From NCBI RefSeq assembly GCF_007713735.2, contig NZ_VMNW02000056.1, positions 1 to 56,342 of the forward strand: a DNA stretch of 56,342 nucleotides, given 5' to 3'. The stretch is from Amycolatopsis acidicola (GTDB lineage Bacteria > Actinomycetota > Actinomycetes > Mycobacteriales > Pseudonocardiaceae). The notes beneath the pieces were generated by a model. That model was not told where the DNA came from and did no database searches. It saw only the letters and a list, made by a program, of their open reading frames with translations. The first letter of the stretch is position 1. Each line of letters begins with the position of its first letter. Below are positions 39,893 to 46,585 of this stretch, piece by piece. The position numbers were made by a program, and so were the translations under genes.

Positions 39893-41392
39893 CTATGACT
39901 CTATGTAATCGTCAAAGGTCTCCTGCTCAGGTGGCCCCCACACGGGGGTGAACCGTTCCTCGATTCGCGCGTACCGGCCGCGGCCTCGCGCAGGGCCCAC
40001 TTCGACCCGGAAACCGGCACGCAGCATCAGGTCTCGCCGATCTGCCGTGCTGCCTACGGCCCACAACTCAGCAAAGGTTCGCCCCGTCTCTCGCACCTCG
40101 GTGGTAGGTGGACGCGCAGGCTCAGCCTCCAACCGGTCTATACGGCTTCGGATACCACGTCGCAGTGTCGTGAACGTGTCCACGTCGCCCTCGTACGCCC
40201 CCGCGGTGAACGCCTCGTCAAGACGTTCTAGCGACGACCGGGCTTCGCGAATCTCGGCCGAGTAGTCGACACCGGGAGTCAGGATGACCTCGACAACCGG
40301 CTGTGACCCCATGACGGCGAGAAACTCGCGTCTCGCGTAGTCCTCGAGTGGGCCAGCGTTCACGGTCTGCACAATCCGACAGCGATCCGGCTTCACCGCG
40401 CGAGACTCGATACAGGCGTATCGCCGACCACCGTGTCCTGTAACTCCCGCCACCAGCCGACCTCCGCACTCACAGAACGCGACGTTTAGTAGCAGGCTGG
40501 CTCTAGGCGATCGCGTCGCCCGACGTTCGGGAAGCTCAGCTTTTCGTCTGTCCAACTCCTCCTGCAACGCCTGGAACGTGGCGGCGTCTAGCAGTTCTGG
40601 CCCCCGTTTGACGGGTGCACCGTCCGGACCTAACACGGGATTGCCACGGTATGTCGACCAACCTCGCAGCGATTGGGCCCGGAGCAGGTCCCGTAGCCCG
40701 TTCACGGTCCACTCCTTCCGCCCTCGCTTGAGCGCCTCTCCCGAGCGAGGTGAAGGGACGCCATAGCCGTTGAGGCTTGACACGATGCTTCCCAGGCTGT
40801 TCCCGTCCAGCACATCCTCGACAATGCCCCGCAGAATCAACGATTGCTCCTCGTCGATCTCAAGCACACGGTTCCCAGTACCGTCCGCCACTGAGCGGTA
40901 GCCATACGGCGGACGACCGCCGGCATGTTTTCCGGTCAGACGAAGGTGAGCCCGCGCCGCAAGAACGCGCTCCTTAGTGTTCGTCCGTTCGACCTCCGCA
41001 AAGATCGCAGCAAGCTGGATCCAGACACGTCCCATCTGACTCTGAGAATCGAGCGAATCCGCAACGGCAACTATCCGCTTGCCATGCTCCTCCGCCCACT
41101 GCAGGAGCATCAGCGTATCCAGCGCAGAACGCGAGATTCGGTCCAGCTTCCACGCAACGAGGACGTCCCACCGCGCCATCTTCGCTGGGTCGTTCAACCA
41201 CGGGCCCAAGCCCTCACGTTCGAACGGCGACACCGCGCCCGACACATCCAAGTCTTCAGCTACGTGAACAAGTTCACCTTGCTGAAATCTCGACCACTGC
41301 TCCACCACCTCACGCTGACGAGCCGGCGAGGTAGTCGAATCGGACACACGAGACAGGCGTACAGCGCCAAGTACACGGGGAATTTCTGCCAC
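39893..41392 (-). CDS. int: Large serine integrase
   Basis: The 499-residue enzyme starts at a GTG at 41392. The catalytic domain opens VLGAVRLSRVSDSTTSPARQ, where S14 is the expected nucleophile (R-x-S) and S22-x-x-R-Q follows. DVLVAWKLDRISRSALDTLM and the long helix MGRVWIQLAAIFAEVERTNT complete it. The recombinase domain (GRPPYGYRSVADGTGNRVLE) comes next, then a zinc ribbon with CECGGRL and later CIES/CRIV cysteines, a coiled coil (AEIREARSSLERLDEAFTAG) and a C-terminal beta part. It lies 44 bp from the attR core, as expected. It appears intact and catalyses integration alone, needing a directionality factor for excision. Confidence 0.95.
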   Translation of the reverse strand: MAEIPRVLGAVRLSRVSDSTTSPARQREVVEQWSRFQQGELVHVAEDLDVSGAVSPFEREGLGPWLNDPAKMARWDVLVAWKLDRISRSALDTLMLLQWAEEHGKRIVAVADSLDSQSQMGRVWIQLAAIFAEVERTNTKERVLAARAHLRLTGKHAGGRPPYGYRSVADGTGNRVLEIDEEQSLILRGIVEDVLDGNSLGSIVSSLNGYGVPSPRSGEALKRGRKEWTVNGLRDLLRAQSLRGWSTYRGNPVLGPDGAPVKRGPELLDAATFQALQEELDRRKAELPERRATRSPRASLLLNVAFCECGGRLVAGVTGHGGRRYACIESRAVKPDRCRIVQTVNAGPLEDYARREFLAVMGSQPVVEVILTPGVDYSAEIREARSSLERLDEAFTAGAYEGDVDTFTTLRRGIRSRIDRLEAEPARPPTTEVRETGRTFAELWAVGSTADRRDLMLRAGFRVEVGPARGRGRYARIEERFTPVWGPPEQETFDDYIES

Positions 41393-41435
41393 ACGTTGAC
41401 AATAGCATCTCTAACTGTCCTATACTGCGATGCAA

Positions 41436-41447
41436 CGACCTGCACCG
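41436..41447. other. attR core of the prophage
   Basis: CGACCTGCACCG is identical to the attL core at 10787-10798. To the left is phage sequence reaching the integrase start; to the right the ThiF-like frame resumes (CAAATCGATGGACTCG). Together with attL it allows both attB and attP to be reconstructed. Confidence 0.85.
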
Positions 41448-41703
41448 CAAATCGATGGACTCGCGGTGGCCGACGGTGGCGGGCCAGCTCGCCGGCCGCA
41501 GCCAGCAGGCCGATTTGTGCAGTGTGCAGGCCACGGCGGCGATGGCCGTGGGGCAGATCCTGCGCGCGCTGAGCCCGGGCGAGAAGCCGCCGCCCGCCTG
41601 GAACACGACGATCGAGATCGACACCTTCGAAGGGACGGTCGAGCACCGCCCGTGGCCGCCGAATCCGGCCTGTGGCTGCGGGGCGCAACCGCGCAGATCG
41701 TAG
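41437..41703 (+). pseudogene. ThiF-like protein, 3' fragment split by the prophage
   Basis: The fragment reads DLHRKSMDSRWPTVAGQLAG, then QQADLCSVQATAAMAVGQIL, PPPAWNTTIEIDTFEGTVEH and RPWPPNPACGCGAQPRRS. It begins in the att core in exactly the frame left by the 5' fragment, and 89 residues complete a protein of about 350. The CGCG near the end is the likely second half of a zinc site whose CxxC is on the 5' fragment. An ATG at 41455 could start a free C-terminal piece, but no ribosome binding site is evident. The AarF gene follows 57 bp later. Confidence 0.85.
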
Positions 41704-41760
41704 GGATCTACGTCGCCCGGTGGCTGCGCGGAGGATCATCAGCAGGGCACAATCCATGGG

Positions 41761-43104
41761 GTGACAGACTTTCGCGACCGCGACGACGAGGACAGCCAGG
41801 GCATTCCCCGCCGCACAGCCGCGCGGACGGCCAAGTTGGCGAGCCTGCCACTGGGGATCGCCGGCCGGGCCGTCGGCGGCTGGGGCCGGAAACTGACCGG
41901 GCAAAGCGCGAAGGAGGTCAACGCGGCGCTCTCGGCGAAGGCGGCCGAACAGCTTTTCGAGGTGCTGGGCACGCTCAAGGGTGGCGCGATGAAGTTCGGC
42001 CAGACCTTGAGCGTGTTCGAAGCAGCCGTCCCCGACGAGATGGCCGCGCCCTACCGCGACGCACTGACGAGGCTGCAAGCCGCGGCGCCGCCGATGTCCG
42101 TCCGCCAGACGCATCGGGTGCTCGCCGAGCAGTTCGGCCGCTCGTGGCGGGAAAGGTTCCGCGAGTTCGACGACGAGCCGACCGCTGCCGCCAGCATCGG
42201 GCAGGTGCACCGCGCGGTGTGGCACGACGGCCGCGAGGTCGCGGTCAAGGTGCAGTACCCGGGCGCGGACGAGGCGTTGCGCAGCGACCTTCGGCAGCTG
42301 CAGCGGTTCAGCCGGCTCTTCCAGGCCCTTATCCCGGGCACGGAGGTGAAACCGCTGCTCGCCGAGCTGGCGGCGCGGATGGACGAGGAGCTCGACTACC
42401 GCGGCGAGGCCGACAGCCAGCGTGCCTTCGCCAAGGCCTTCGCGAACGACCCGAGAGTAAAGATCCCCCGAGTCGTCGCCAGCGCGCCCAAGGCACTCGT
42501 GACGGAGTGGATGACGGGGACACCGCTCGCCAAGATCATCTCCGGCGGGGACGCGGCCACCCGCAACGACGCCGGCGCCCGGCTCGCCGAGTTCCACTAC
42601 TCCTCGCCGGCCAGGGTGGGTTTGCTCCATTCCGACCCGCACCCCGGCAACTTCCTGCTGCTCGACGACGGCAGGTTCGGCGTGATCGACTTCGGCGCGG
42701 TCGCCCAGCTGCCCGACGGGATCCCGCGGAATCTCGGGCAGATGACGCGGCTGGCGCTGGACGGGCGTTCCGCGGAACTGATGGACCTACTGCGGGAATC
42801 GGGATTCGTCCGTCCGGACAGTGACCTTCGGGCGGAAGACGTATTGGCCTATCTCGCGCCGTTCACCGAACCATTGGCGAGCGAGCGTTTCCATTTCACG
42901 AGAAGGTGGATGCAACGGCAAGCGATGCGCGTCGGCGATTCCCGCGGCCAGGACTTTCGGGTGGGCCGGTCGCTCAATCTGCCGCCGGAATACCTGATGA
43001 TTCACCGGGTCACGGCGGGTACGACCGGCATTCTGTGCCAGCTCGACGCGGAGATACCAGTACGGGAGATTGTGGCGCGCTGGCAACCCGGATTCGACGA
43101 TTGA
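41761..43104 (+). CDS. AarF/ABC1/UbiB family kinase
   Basis: The 447-residue protein starts at a GTG. It has the atypical kinase signatures: the KxGQ motif in TLKGGAMKFGQTLSVF, the Ala-rich ASIGQVHRAV in place of a P-loop, the lysine in VAVKVQYPG, the catalytic HSDPHPGNFLLLDDG and the metal site GVIDFGAVAQLP. There is no C-terminal membrane helix. ABC1 proteins act in isoprenoid-quinone metabolism in many bacteria; in mycobacteria Rv3197 lies in this same place next to whiB7. It is downstream of the interrupted ThiF-like gene and may have shared its promoter. Confidence 0.92.
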   Translation: MTDFRDRDDEDSQGIPRRTAARTAKLASLPLGIAGRAVGGWGRKLTGQSAKEVNAALSAKAAEQLFEVLGTLKGGAMKFGQTLSVFEAAVPDEMAAPYRDALTRLQAAAPPMSVRQTHRVLAEQFGRSWRERFREFDDEPTAAASIGQVHRAVWHDGREVAVKVQYPGADEALRSDLRQLQRFSRLFQALIPGTEVKPLLAELAARMDEELDYRGEADSQRAFAKAFANDPRVKIPRVVASAPKALVTEWMTGTPLAKIISGGDAATRNDAGARLAEFHYSSPARVGLLHSDPHPGNFLLLDDGRFGVIDFGAVAQLPDGIPRNLGQMTRLALDGRSAELMDLLRESGFVRPDSDLRAEDVLAYLAPFTEPLASERFHFTRRWMQRQAMRVGDSRGQDFRVGRSLNLPPEYLMIHRVTAGTTGILCQLDAEIPVREIVARWQPGFDD

Positions 43105-43122
43105 GCCATTCGAGTTAAGAAG

Positions 43123-43183
43123 TTATCCACAGAAACAAGTTTTCGCACCTGAAACCGCCAGTCGCGTCCGGGAGTTATCCACA
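43123..43183. promoter_or_regulatory. Two consensus DnaA boxes in direct orientation
   Basis: TTATCCACA occurs at 43123-43131 and 43175-43183, 52 bp apart on the same strand. They lie in the 129-bp gap between the AarF gene and the AbiEi-like gene. A second pair lies upstream of the ThiF-like gene. No other copies were noticed in the window. They could be DnaA-binding sites for regulation or titration. Confidence 0.55.
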
Positions 43184-43233
43184 ATTTCCGGGATCGGGTT
43201 CCCTGATCTCGTTCTCGGCGGCACGCTGGAGGC

Positions 43234-44184
43234 ATGCCCCGACCGACTTCCGTCGAGTTCACCGCGCTCAGCCCGGCCGCCCCGGACGGCGTCACCACGA
43301 CCACCCGGCTGCGCCGGAGCGGGATGAGCCCACGCGCCGTCGCCGCCAGGTGCCGTCCGGGTGGGCCGTGGCGGCGGTTGCTGCCGGGCGTGCTCCTGCT
43401 CGGTGACGGCGAGCCGAACCGGCGTCAAATGCTGCGCGCGGCCGCGCTCTACGCCGGCGCGGGAGCTGTGGTGAGCGGGCTGGACGCCCTGCGAGCACAC
43501 AACATCCGAGTCGTGCCGTCGCGGCAGGTCCAGGTGCTGGTGCCGGTGCAGCGGCGGGTCCCGTCGCTGGATTTCGTCAACCTGGAGCGCACTTCCCGCA
43601 TCCCGGAGCCGATGGTCGATGAGGGGCTCGCGTTCGCGCCACCGGCCAGGGCGACGATCGACCTGGCCCGCAGGGAAATGGATCCCGACCGGCTGCGCCG
43701 GCTGCTGTCGTTACCGGTCTACTACGGCCTTTGCACATCCGACGACCTGCGTGAGGAACTCGACGCGGGCAATCAGCGGGGCACCGCCGCGGTTCGCGAG
43801 ATGCTGCGGAACCTCGGCTCGATGGGCGACACGTACCTGCAGGGCCTGGCGCGCGAGCTGCTGGACTTCGCGCCGTTGCCGCCGCCGGTGTGGAACGTGA
43901 CGGTGTGCGACAGCATGGGCCGTCCCATCGGCACTGTCGACGCTTGGTGGGATGAAGTGGCGCTGGGCTGGCAGTTCGGCGCTGGCGGTGCGTCGAGCCG
44001 GGTGCCGAAGATGAACCACCTGGCGTTGTCGGCTGCCGGTGTCGTACTGGTCCAGACCCCGCCGGATCAGTTGCGCGACAACGCCAAGGCGACTGTCCGG
44101 GAGTTGACGAGCGCGTTCGCCAATGCGGCCAGGCGTCGCCGTCCGCGCGTCCGAGCGCTCGGGATGGTGCCGGCGACGGTCTGA
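43234..44184 (+). CDS. AbiEi-like protein with winged-helix N-terminus, paralog 1
   Basis: The 316-residue protein resembles the actinobacterial group annotated as type IV toxin-antitoxin AbiEi-like. The N-terminus contains TTTTRLRRSGMSPRAVAARC and GGPWRRLLPGVLLLGDGEPN, followed by AALYAGAGAVVSGLDALRAH and VQVLVPVQRRVPSLDFVNLE. The C-terminal half (GRPIGTVDAWWDEVALGWQF) looks like the endonuclease-like part of DUF559 relatives. No toxin partner gene is adjacent. A paralog is at 49588. The role is unknown; it could act in phage defence or be a stand-alone nuclease-like protein. Confidence 0.7.
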   Translation: MPRPTSVEFTALSPAAPDGVTTTTRLRRSGMSPRAVAARCRPGGPWRRLLPGVLLLGDGEPNRRQMLRAAALYAGAGAVVSGLDALRAHNIRVVPSRQVQVLVPVQRRVPSLDFVNLERTSRIPEPMVDEGLAFAPPARATIDLARREMDPDRLRRLLSLPVYYGLCTSDDLREELDAGNQRGTAAVREMLRNLGSMGDTYLQGLARELLDFAPLPPPVWNVTVCDSMGRPIGTVDAWWDEVALGWQFGAGGASSRVPKMNHLALSAAGVVLVQTPPDQLRDNAKATVRELTSAFANAARRRRPRVRALGMVPATV

Positions 44185-44188
44185 TCGC

Positions 44189-44371
44189 CTACCAAAACTC
44201 GGCGGGCAGTTTTCCTTCGATGTCACGGACGTGCCCGCGTGCACACGATGGACAGAGCCAGCGCACGACTCCATCCTCCTTTTCGGACACCCACGCCAAC
44301 GCCACCGCAGGGTCGCCCTCGGCAGCCCTGGGCGCGCCGCACCGGGAACACGCAACGGTTTTTTCGGTCAC
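44189..44371 (-). CDS. Small zinc-ribbon protein
   Basis: The 60-residue protein has two CxxC pairs, TVACSRCGAPRAAEGDPAVA and VRWLCPSCARGHVRDIEGKL, which should hold one zinc ion. It is found widely in actinobacteria with no known function. Its start overlaps the methyltransferase stop by 4 bp, so the two are translated together. Its own stop is 5 bp from the convergent AbiEi-like gene. Confidence 0.8.
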   Translation of the reverse strand: MTEKTVACSRCGAPRAAEGDPAVALAWVSEKEDGVVRWLCPSCARGHVRDIEGKLPAEFW

Positions 44372-45261
44372 GACTTCCGTCCGAAATGGACCGTCTTGGT
44401 CCCCAGCACGTACAGGTCGTCGCGATCCCCCAAATACTCCCCCGCCCCCGGTTGGAGCAAACGTTCAACGGTCCCGCGGTCCTCTTCGGTGAGCCGCTCC
44501 CGCGCATCTTCGGCGAGGTGCGCGATCCGTTGGAGCACGAACTCACGAACGATGTCCGTCGTCGGCGCGGGATGGTCCAGCAGGTGACTGAACGACCCGA
44601 CGTCCGTCAGCCCGGCACGCCGCAGCGCCGTCGTCCAGCCGTAGGGCATAGCAATCGTTCCTTCAATGCCCGCCCGCATTTCGCCGAACCACTCGTCACG
44701 GGCGGCCAGCAGCCGATGCTCCAAACCGGGCCTGCCGACTCCCAGGTCCCACGGCAACGTCTGCGTCTCCAGCCCACCCTCCGCGACCGCGAGCACACCC
44801 CCACCACTCAACGCCCCCGCGACGCTAGCAATGCCACCTTGCTGGTCCGGAAGATGATGCATCACCGATGCGGCCCAGATCAGCTGGGCAGGTGGCACGA
44901 GTTCGCTCAGGTTGCCCGCGGCGAGGTTCGCCTCGACGGTTTCGATCTTGACCCCATCAGCGCCGACCGCTGTTGCCGTCCGGGCGGCTTCCGCCAACAA
45001 CTCCGGCACCGCGTCGACCAGTAGCAAACATCCCCCGCCTCGACGCCCGAGAGTCGCAGCGAGGGCAGCACTCATCCCGCCGGTTCCCGCACCCACATCG
45101 ACGACGGTCGCGCCGCCGGGCAGGCCCGCGGTCAACCGGGTCGCGATGTCCGCGAACACATTCGCGGCCAACTCGTCCGCCCTGCGCAGATCGGGAATCC
45201 GCGCCGCCCAGTCCACGTGATCATGCGTATGCCCAGCCACACCCCCATGGAACACGCCCAC
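44368..45261 (-). CDS. Class I SAM-dependent methyltransferase
   Basis: The 297-residue protein has motif I VVDVGAGTGGMSAALAATLG, the acidic post-I end LLLVDAVPELL, and the post-II region LIWAASVMHHLPDQQGGIAS and GGGVLAVAEGGL. It most resembles methyltransferase 12/25-type enzymes. The substrate cannot be inferred. The N-terminus is His-rich (HGGVAGHTHDHVDW), and a GTG further in could also start translation. It is followed by the coupled zinc-ribbon gene. A palindrome lies just upstream of its start. Confidence 0.85.
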   Translation of the reverse strand: MGVFHGGVAGHTHDHVDWAARIPDLRRADELAANVFADIATRLTAGLPGGATVVDVGAGTGGMSAALAATLGRRGGGCLLLVDAVPELLAEAARTATAVGADGVKIETVEANLAAGNLSELVPPAQLIWAASVMHHLPDQQGGIASVAGALSGGGVLAVAEGGLETQTLPWDLGVGRPGLEHRLLAARDEWFGEMRAGIEGTIAMPYGWTTALRRAGLTDVGSFSHLLDHPAPTTDIVREFVLQRIAHLAEDARERLTEEDRGTVERLLQPGAGEYLGDRDDLYVLGTKTVHFGRKS

Positions 45262-45279
45262 GCAACACCCGAAACATCA

Positions 45280-45324
45280 GCAAGGGATGTTTGCTACGAC
45301 GTGGCCGTAGCAAACATCCCTTGC
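45280..45324. repeat. Intergenic palindrome, copy 4
   Basis: GCAAGGGATGTTTGCTACG at 45280-45298 pairs perfectly with 45306-45324 around a 7-nt loop. It lies downstream of the leftward gene at 45348 and just upstream of the methyltransferase start, so it may insulate the two. Confidence 0.9.
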
Positions 45325-45347
45325 ACCCCAGATATCTCCCCCGCAGG

Positions 45348-45590
45348 TCAGCCGCGGTGGCGACGTGCCCGTTGTGCGGCCCACCGGGACATCCGGTCCC
45401 AGCGGCGGGCCGCGCGAGCGTGACTCCGGGTCTGCTGCGCGTGCACATCCTCGCGCAGCTCCTGTATTCGGGCTCTGGCCAGTTCTTCGTACATCAACAT
45501 TTCGGTGATCTCCTTGGTCGTCACGGGCACGACGCTCGGTCGGGCGTGCACCGCGGCATGCTTTTCGTGGGTGAGAGTCGTGGCGCTCAT
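45348..45590 (-). CDS. Hypothetical basic protein downstream of whiB7
   Basis: The 80-residue protein overlaps the whiB7 stop by 4 bp and is probably translated with it. It begins MSATTLTHEKHAAVHARPSV, has a helix TKEITEMLMYEELARARIQE and ends in an Arg-rich tail (SHARAARRWDRMSRWAAQRA). It may be under WhiB7 control and belong to the antibiotic response, which is inference from position. The family is not recognised. Confidence 0.65.
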   Translation of the reverse strand: MSATTLTHEKHAAVHARPSVVPVTTKEITEMLMYEELARARIQELREDVHAQQTRSHARAARRWDRMSRWAAQRARRHRG

Positions 45591-45991
45591 GCGGCAGCGC
45601 TCCGCTGCTCGTCCGAGGTCCGGCTCTCGAGAGGCTGTTCCACAACGGGTCGCTGAACGACTGGGTGCTTACGCGGGCGTCCCCTGGGCCGCTTCCGGGC
45701 GACCACGACACCGCGCTCGAAGATCTCGCCACCCCAGACACCCCAGGGCTCACGCCGGGCGAGCGCACCGGCGAGGCAGGCCTCCCGGATCGGGCAGTCG
45801 GCGCAGAAGCGCTTGGCCCGCTCCAGATCCGCGGGAGCTTCCGCGAACCAGAGGTCGGCGTCCCCGGACCGGCAGGGCAGGTCCAGGTCAGGCGAGGTCA
45901 TGGCGTCGAGCAGATCTCCGACCCCTGCGTTCGGGCCGGCGAACTCGTCGGGTAACGCCCCCTCTGACGCGAAGGCGATTGCCGATGACAT
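45587..45991 (-). CDS. whiB7: WhiB7 redox-sensing transcription factor
   Basis: The 134-residue protein starts at the ATG at 45991, with AAGGAGA upstream. It has four Fe-S cysteines (LPCRSGD, then RFCADCPIREACLAGAL), the Trp-Gly turn GVWGGEIFERG and a C-terminal AT-hook (RKRPRGRPRKHP), which together mark WhiB7. WhiB7 activates intrinsic antibiotic resistance genes with the primary sigma factor. Position next to uvrD2 is the mycobacterial arrangement. The open frame continues upstream to 46177, but that part is leader sequence with a strong hairpin. Confidence 0.93.
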   Translation of the reverse strand: MSSAIAFASEGALPDEFAGPNAGVGDLLDAMTSPDLDLPCRSGDADLWFAEAPADLERAKRFCADCPIREACLAGALARREPWGVWGGEIFERGVVVARKRPRGRPRKHPVVQRPVVEQPLESRTSDEQRSAAA

Positions 45992-46048
45992 TCCCGTTCT
46001 CCTTTGTGTAGTAAAGGTTCTTTCCTGTTTTGCGGGGTACTGCACAAA

Positions 46049-46091
46049 CACGAAGGCCGCGGATCCGATGTACGGTTCCGCGGCCTTCGTG
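46049..46091 (-). promoter_or_regulatory. Leader hairpin of whiB7, candidate attenuator
   Basis: ACGAAGGCCGCGGA pairs with TCCGCGGCCTTCGT, a perfect 14-bp stem with a roughly 12-nt loop, 58 bp upstream of the whiB7 start. On the leftward strand it is followed by GTTTGTG. Known whiB7 genes are controlled by a leader whose terminator is relieved when antibiotics stall ribosomes on an upstream ORF. The T tract is weak, so the mechanism here is an inference. Confidence 0.65.
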
Positions 46092-46112
46092 AGCCTTTTC
46101 CCTGCTTGGGTG

Positions 46113-46376
46113 TCAGGGGCTTCGCTCTGTCGGAGGGTGCGGAACGTACGACTTCGGCTGGTTGGCCGTCGGAACATCAGCGATCACCGGGGCGGCGTCG
46201 TCACCGAGCACGCTGGTCCACCCGACGGTGCGGTGAAGGCGGATGAAGCGCGCAGCGGACAGCTCTCGGGATTCGACAACGCGGCGCATACCGGTGCCCT
46301 GGTGCGCGGCAATGCCCGCCGGGGCGGCGCAGGACAGCGTGGTGCCAGGGTTGCCGATCATGTTCAAAATCCTCAT
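46113..46376 (-). CDS. Small hypothetical protein in the whiB7 leader region
   Basis: The 87-residue frame starts at an ATG at 46376 preceded by GAGGAGGT ten bases upstream, an unusually good ribosome binding site. It reads MRILNMIGNPGTTLSCAAPA, ARFIRLHRTVGWTSVLGDDA and ends PHPPTERSP, 22 bp before the leader hairpin. It could be the upstream ORF sensed by attenuation, although it is longer than typical whiB7 leader peptides, or an independent gene. The 209 bp further upstream hold no other gene and probably contain the promoter. Confidence 0.5.
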   Translation of the reverse strand: MRILNMIGNPGTTLSCAAPAGIAAHQGTGMRRVVESRELSAARFIRLHRTVGWTSVLGDDAAPVIADVPTANQPKSYVPHPPTERSP

Positions 46377-46585
46377 TGTCCCGGGCACCTCCTCTCTGTC
46401 CGACGCTCTTCGCCTCTCGGCGACGGGCGGTAGCTTTCCGGGTGGTCCTCACCCAGCCCCTGCAGGCTATTGTGCGCGCCCGGACGAGGGCAACTCATTT
46501 TCCGCAAGACTCTTCGAATCGACGAAGATCTCCGCTGAGCAGCGGTTCCGCCGCACGAATCGCCTCCGCGACGCGGTCAACCGTG

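Larger units (their letters stand above)
10787..41447. mobile_element. Integrated siphophage-type prophage with serine integrase
   Basis: The element is bounded by the 12-bp core and is about 30.65 kb from core to core. It carries a serine integrase 44 bp from attR, a regulatory and early region, a complete-looking head-tail-lysis module and a HicAB-like pair. Gene spacing, overlapping starts and stops, many GTG and TTG starts and lower-GC stretches differ from the host arms. The intergenic palindrome family of the host was not seen inside. Replication genes look decayed. The terminase-portal-MuF-scaffold-capsid order and the 955-residue tape measure point to a long non-contractile tail. Confidence 0.93.

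Noticed and set aside
41430..42824. 464-residue rightward frame over the AarF gene
   Set aside because: It is out of frame with the AarF kinase, which has every ABC1 motif. It only happens to start inside attR.
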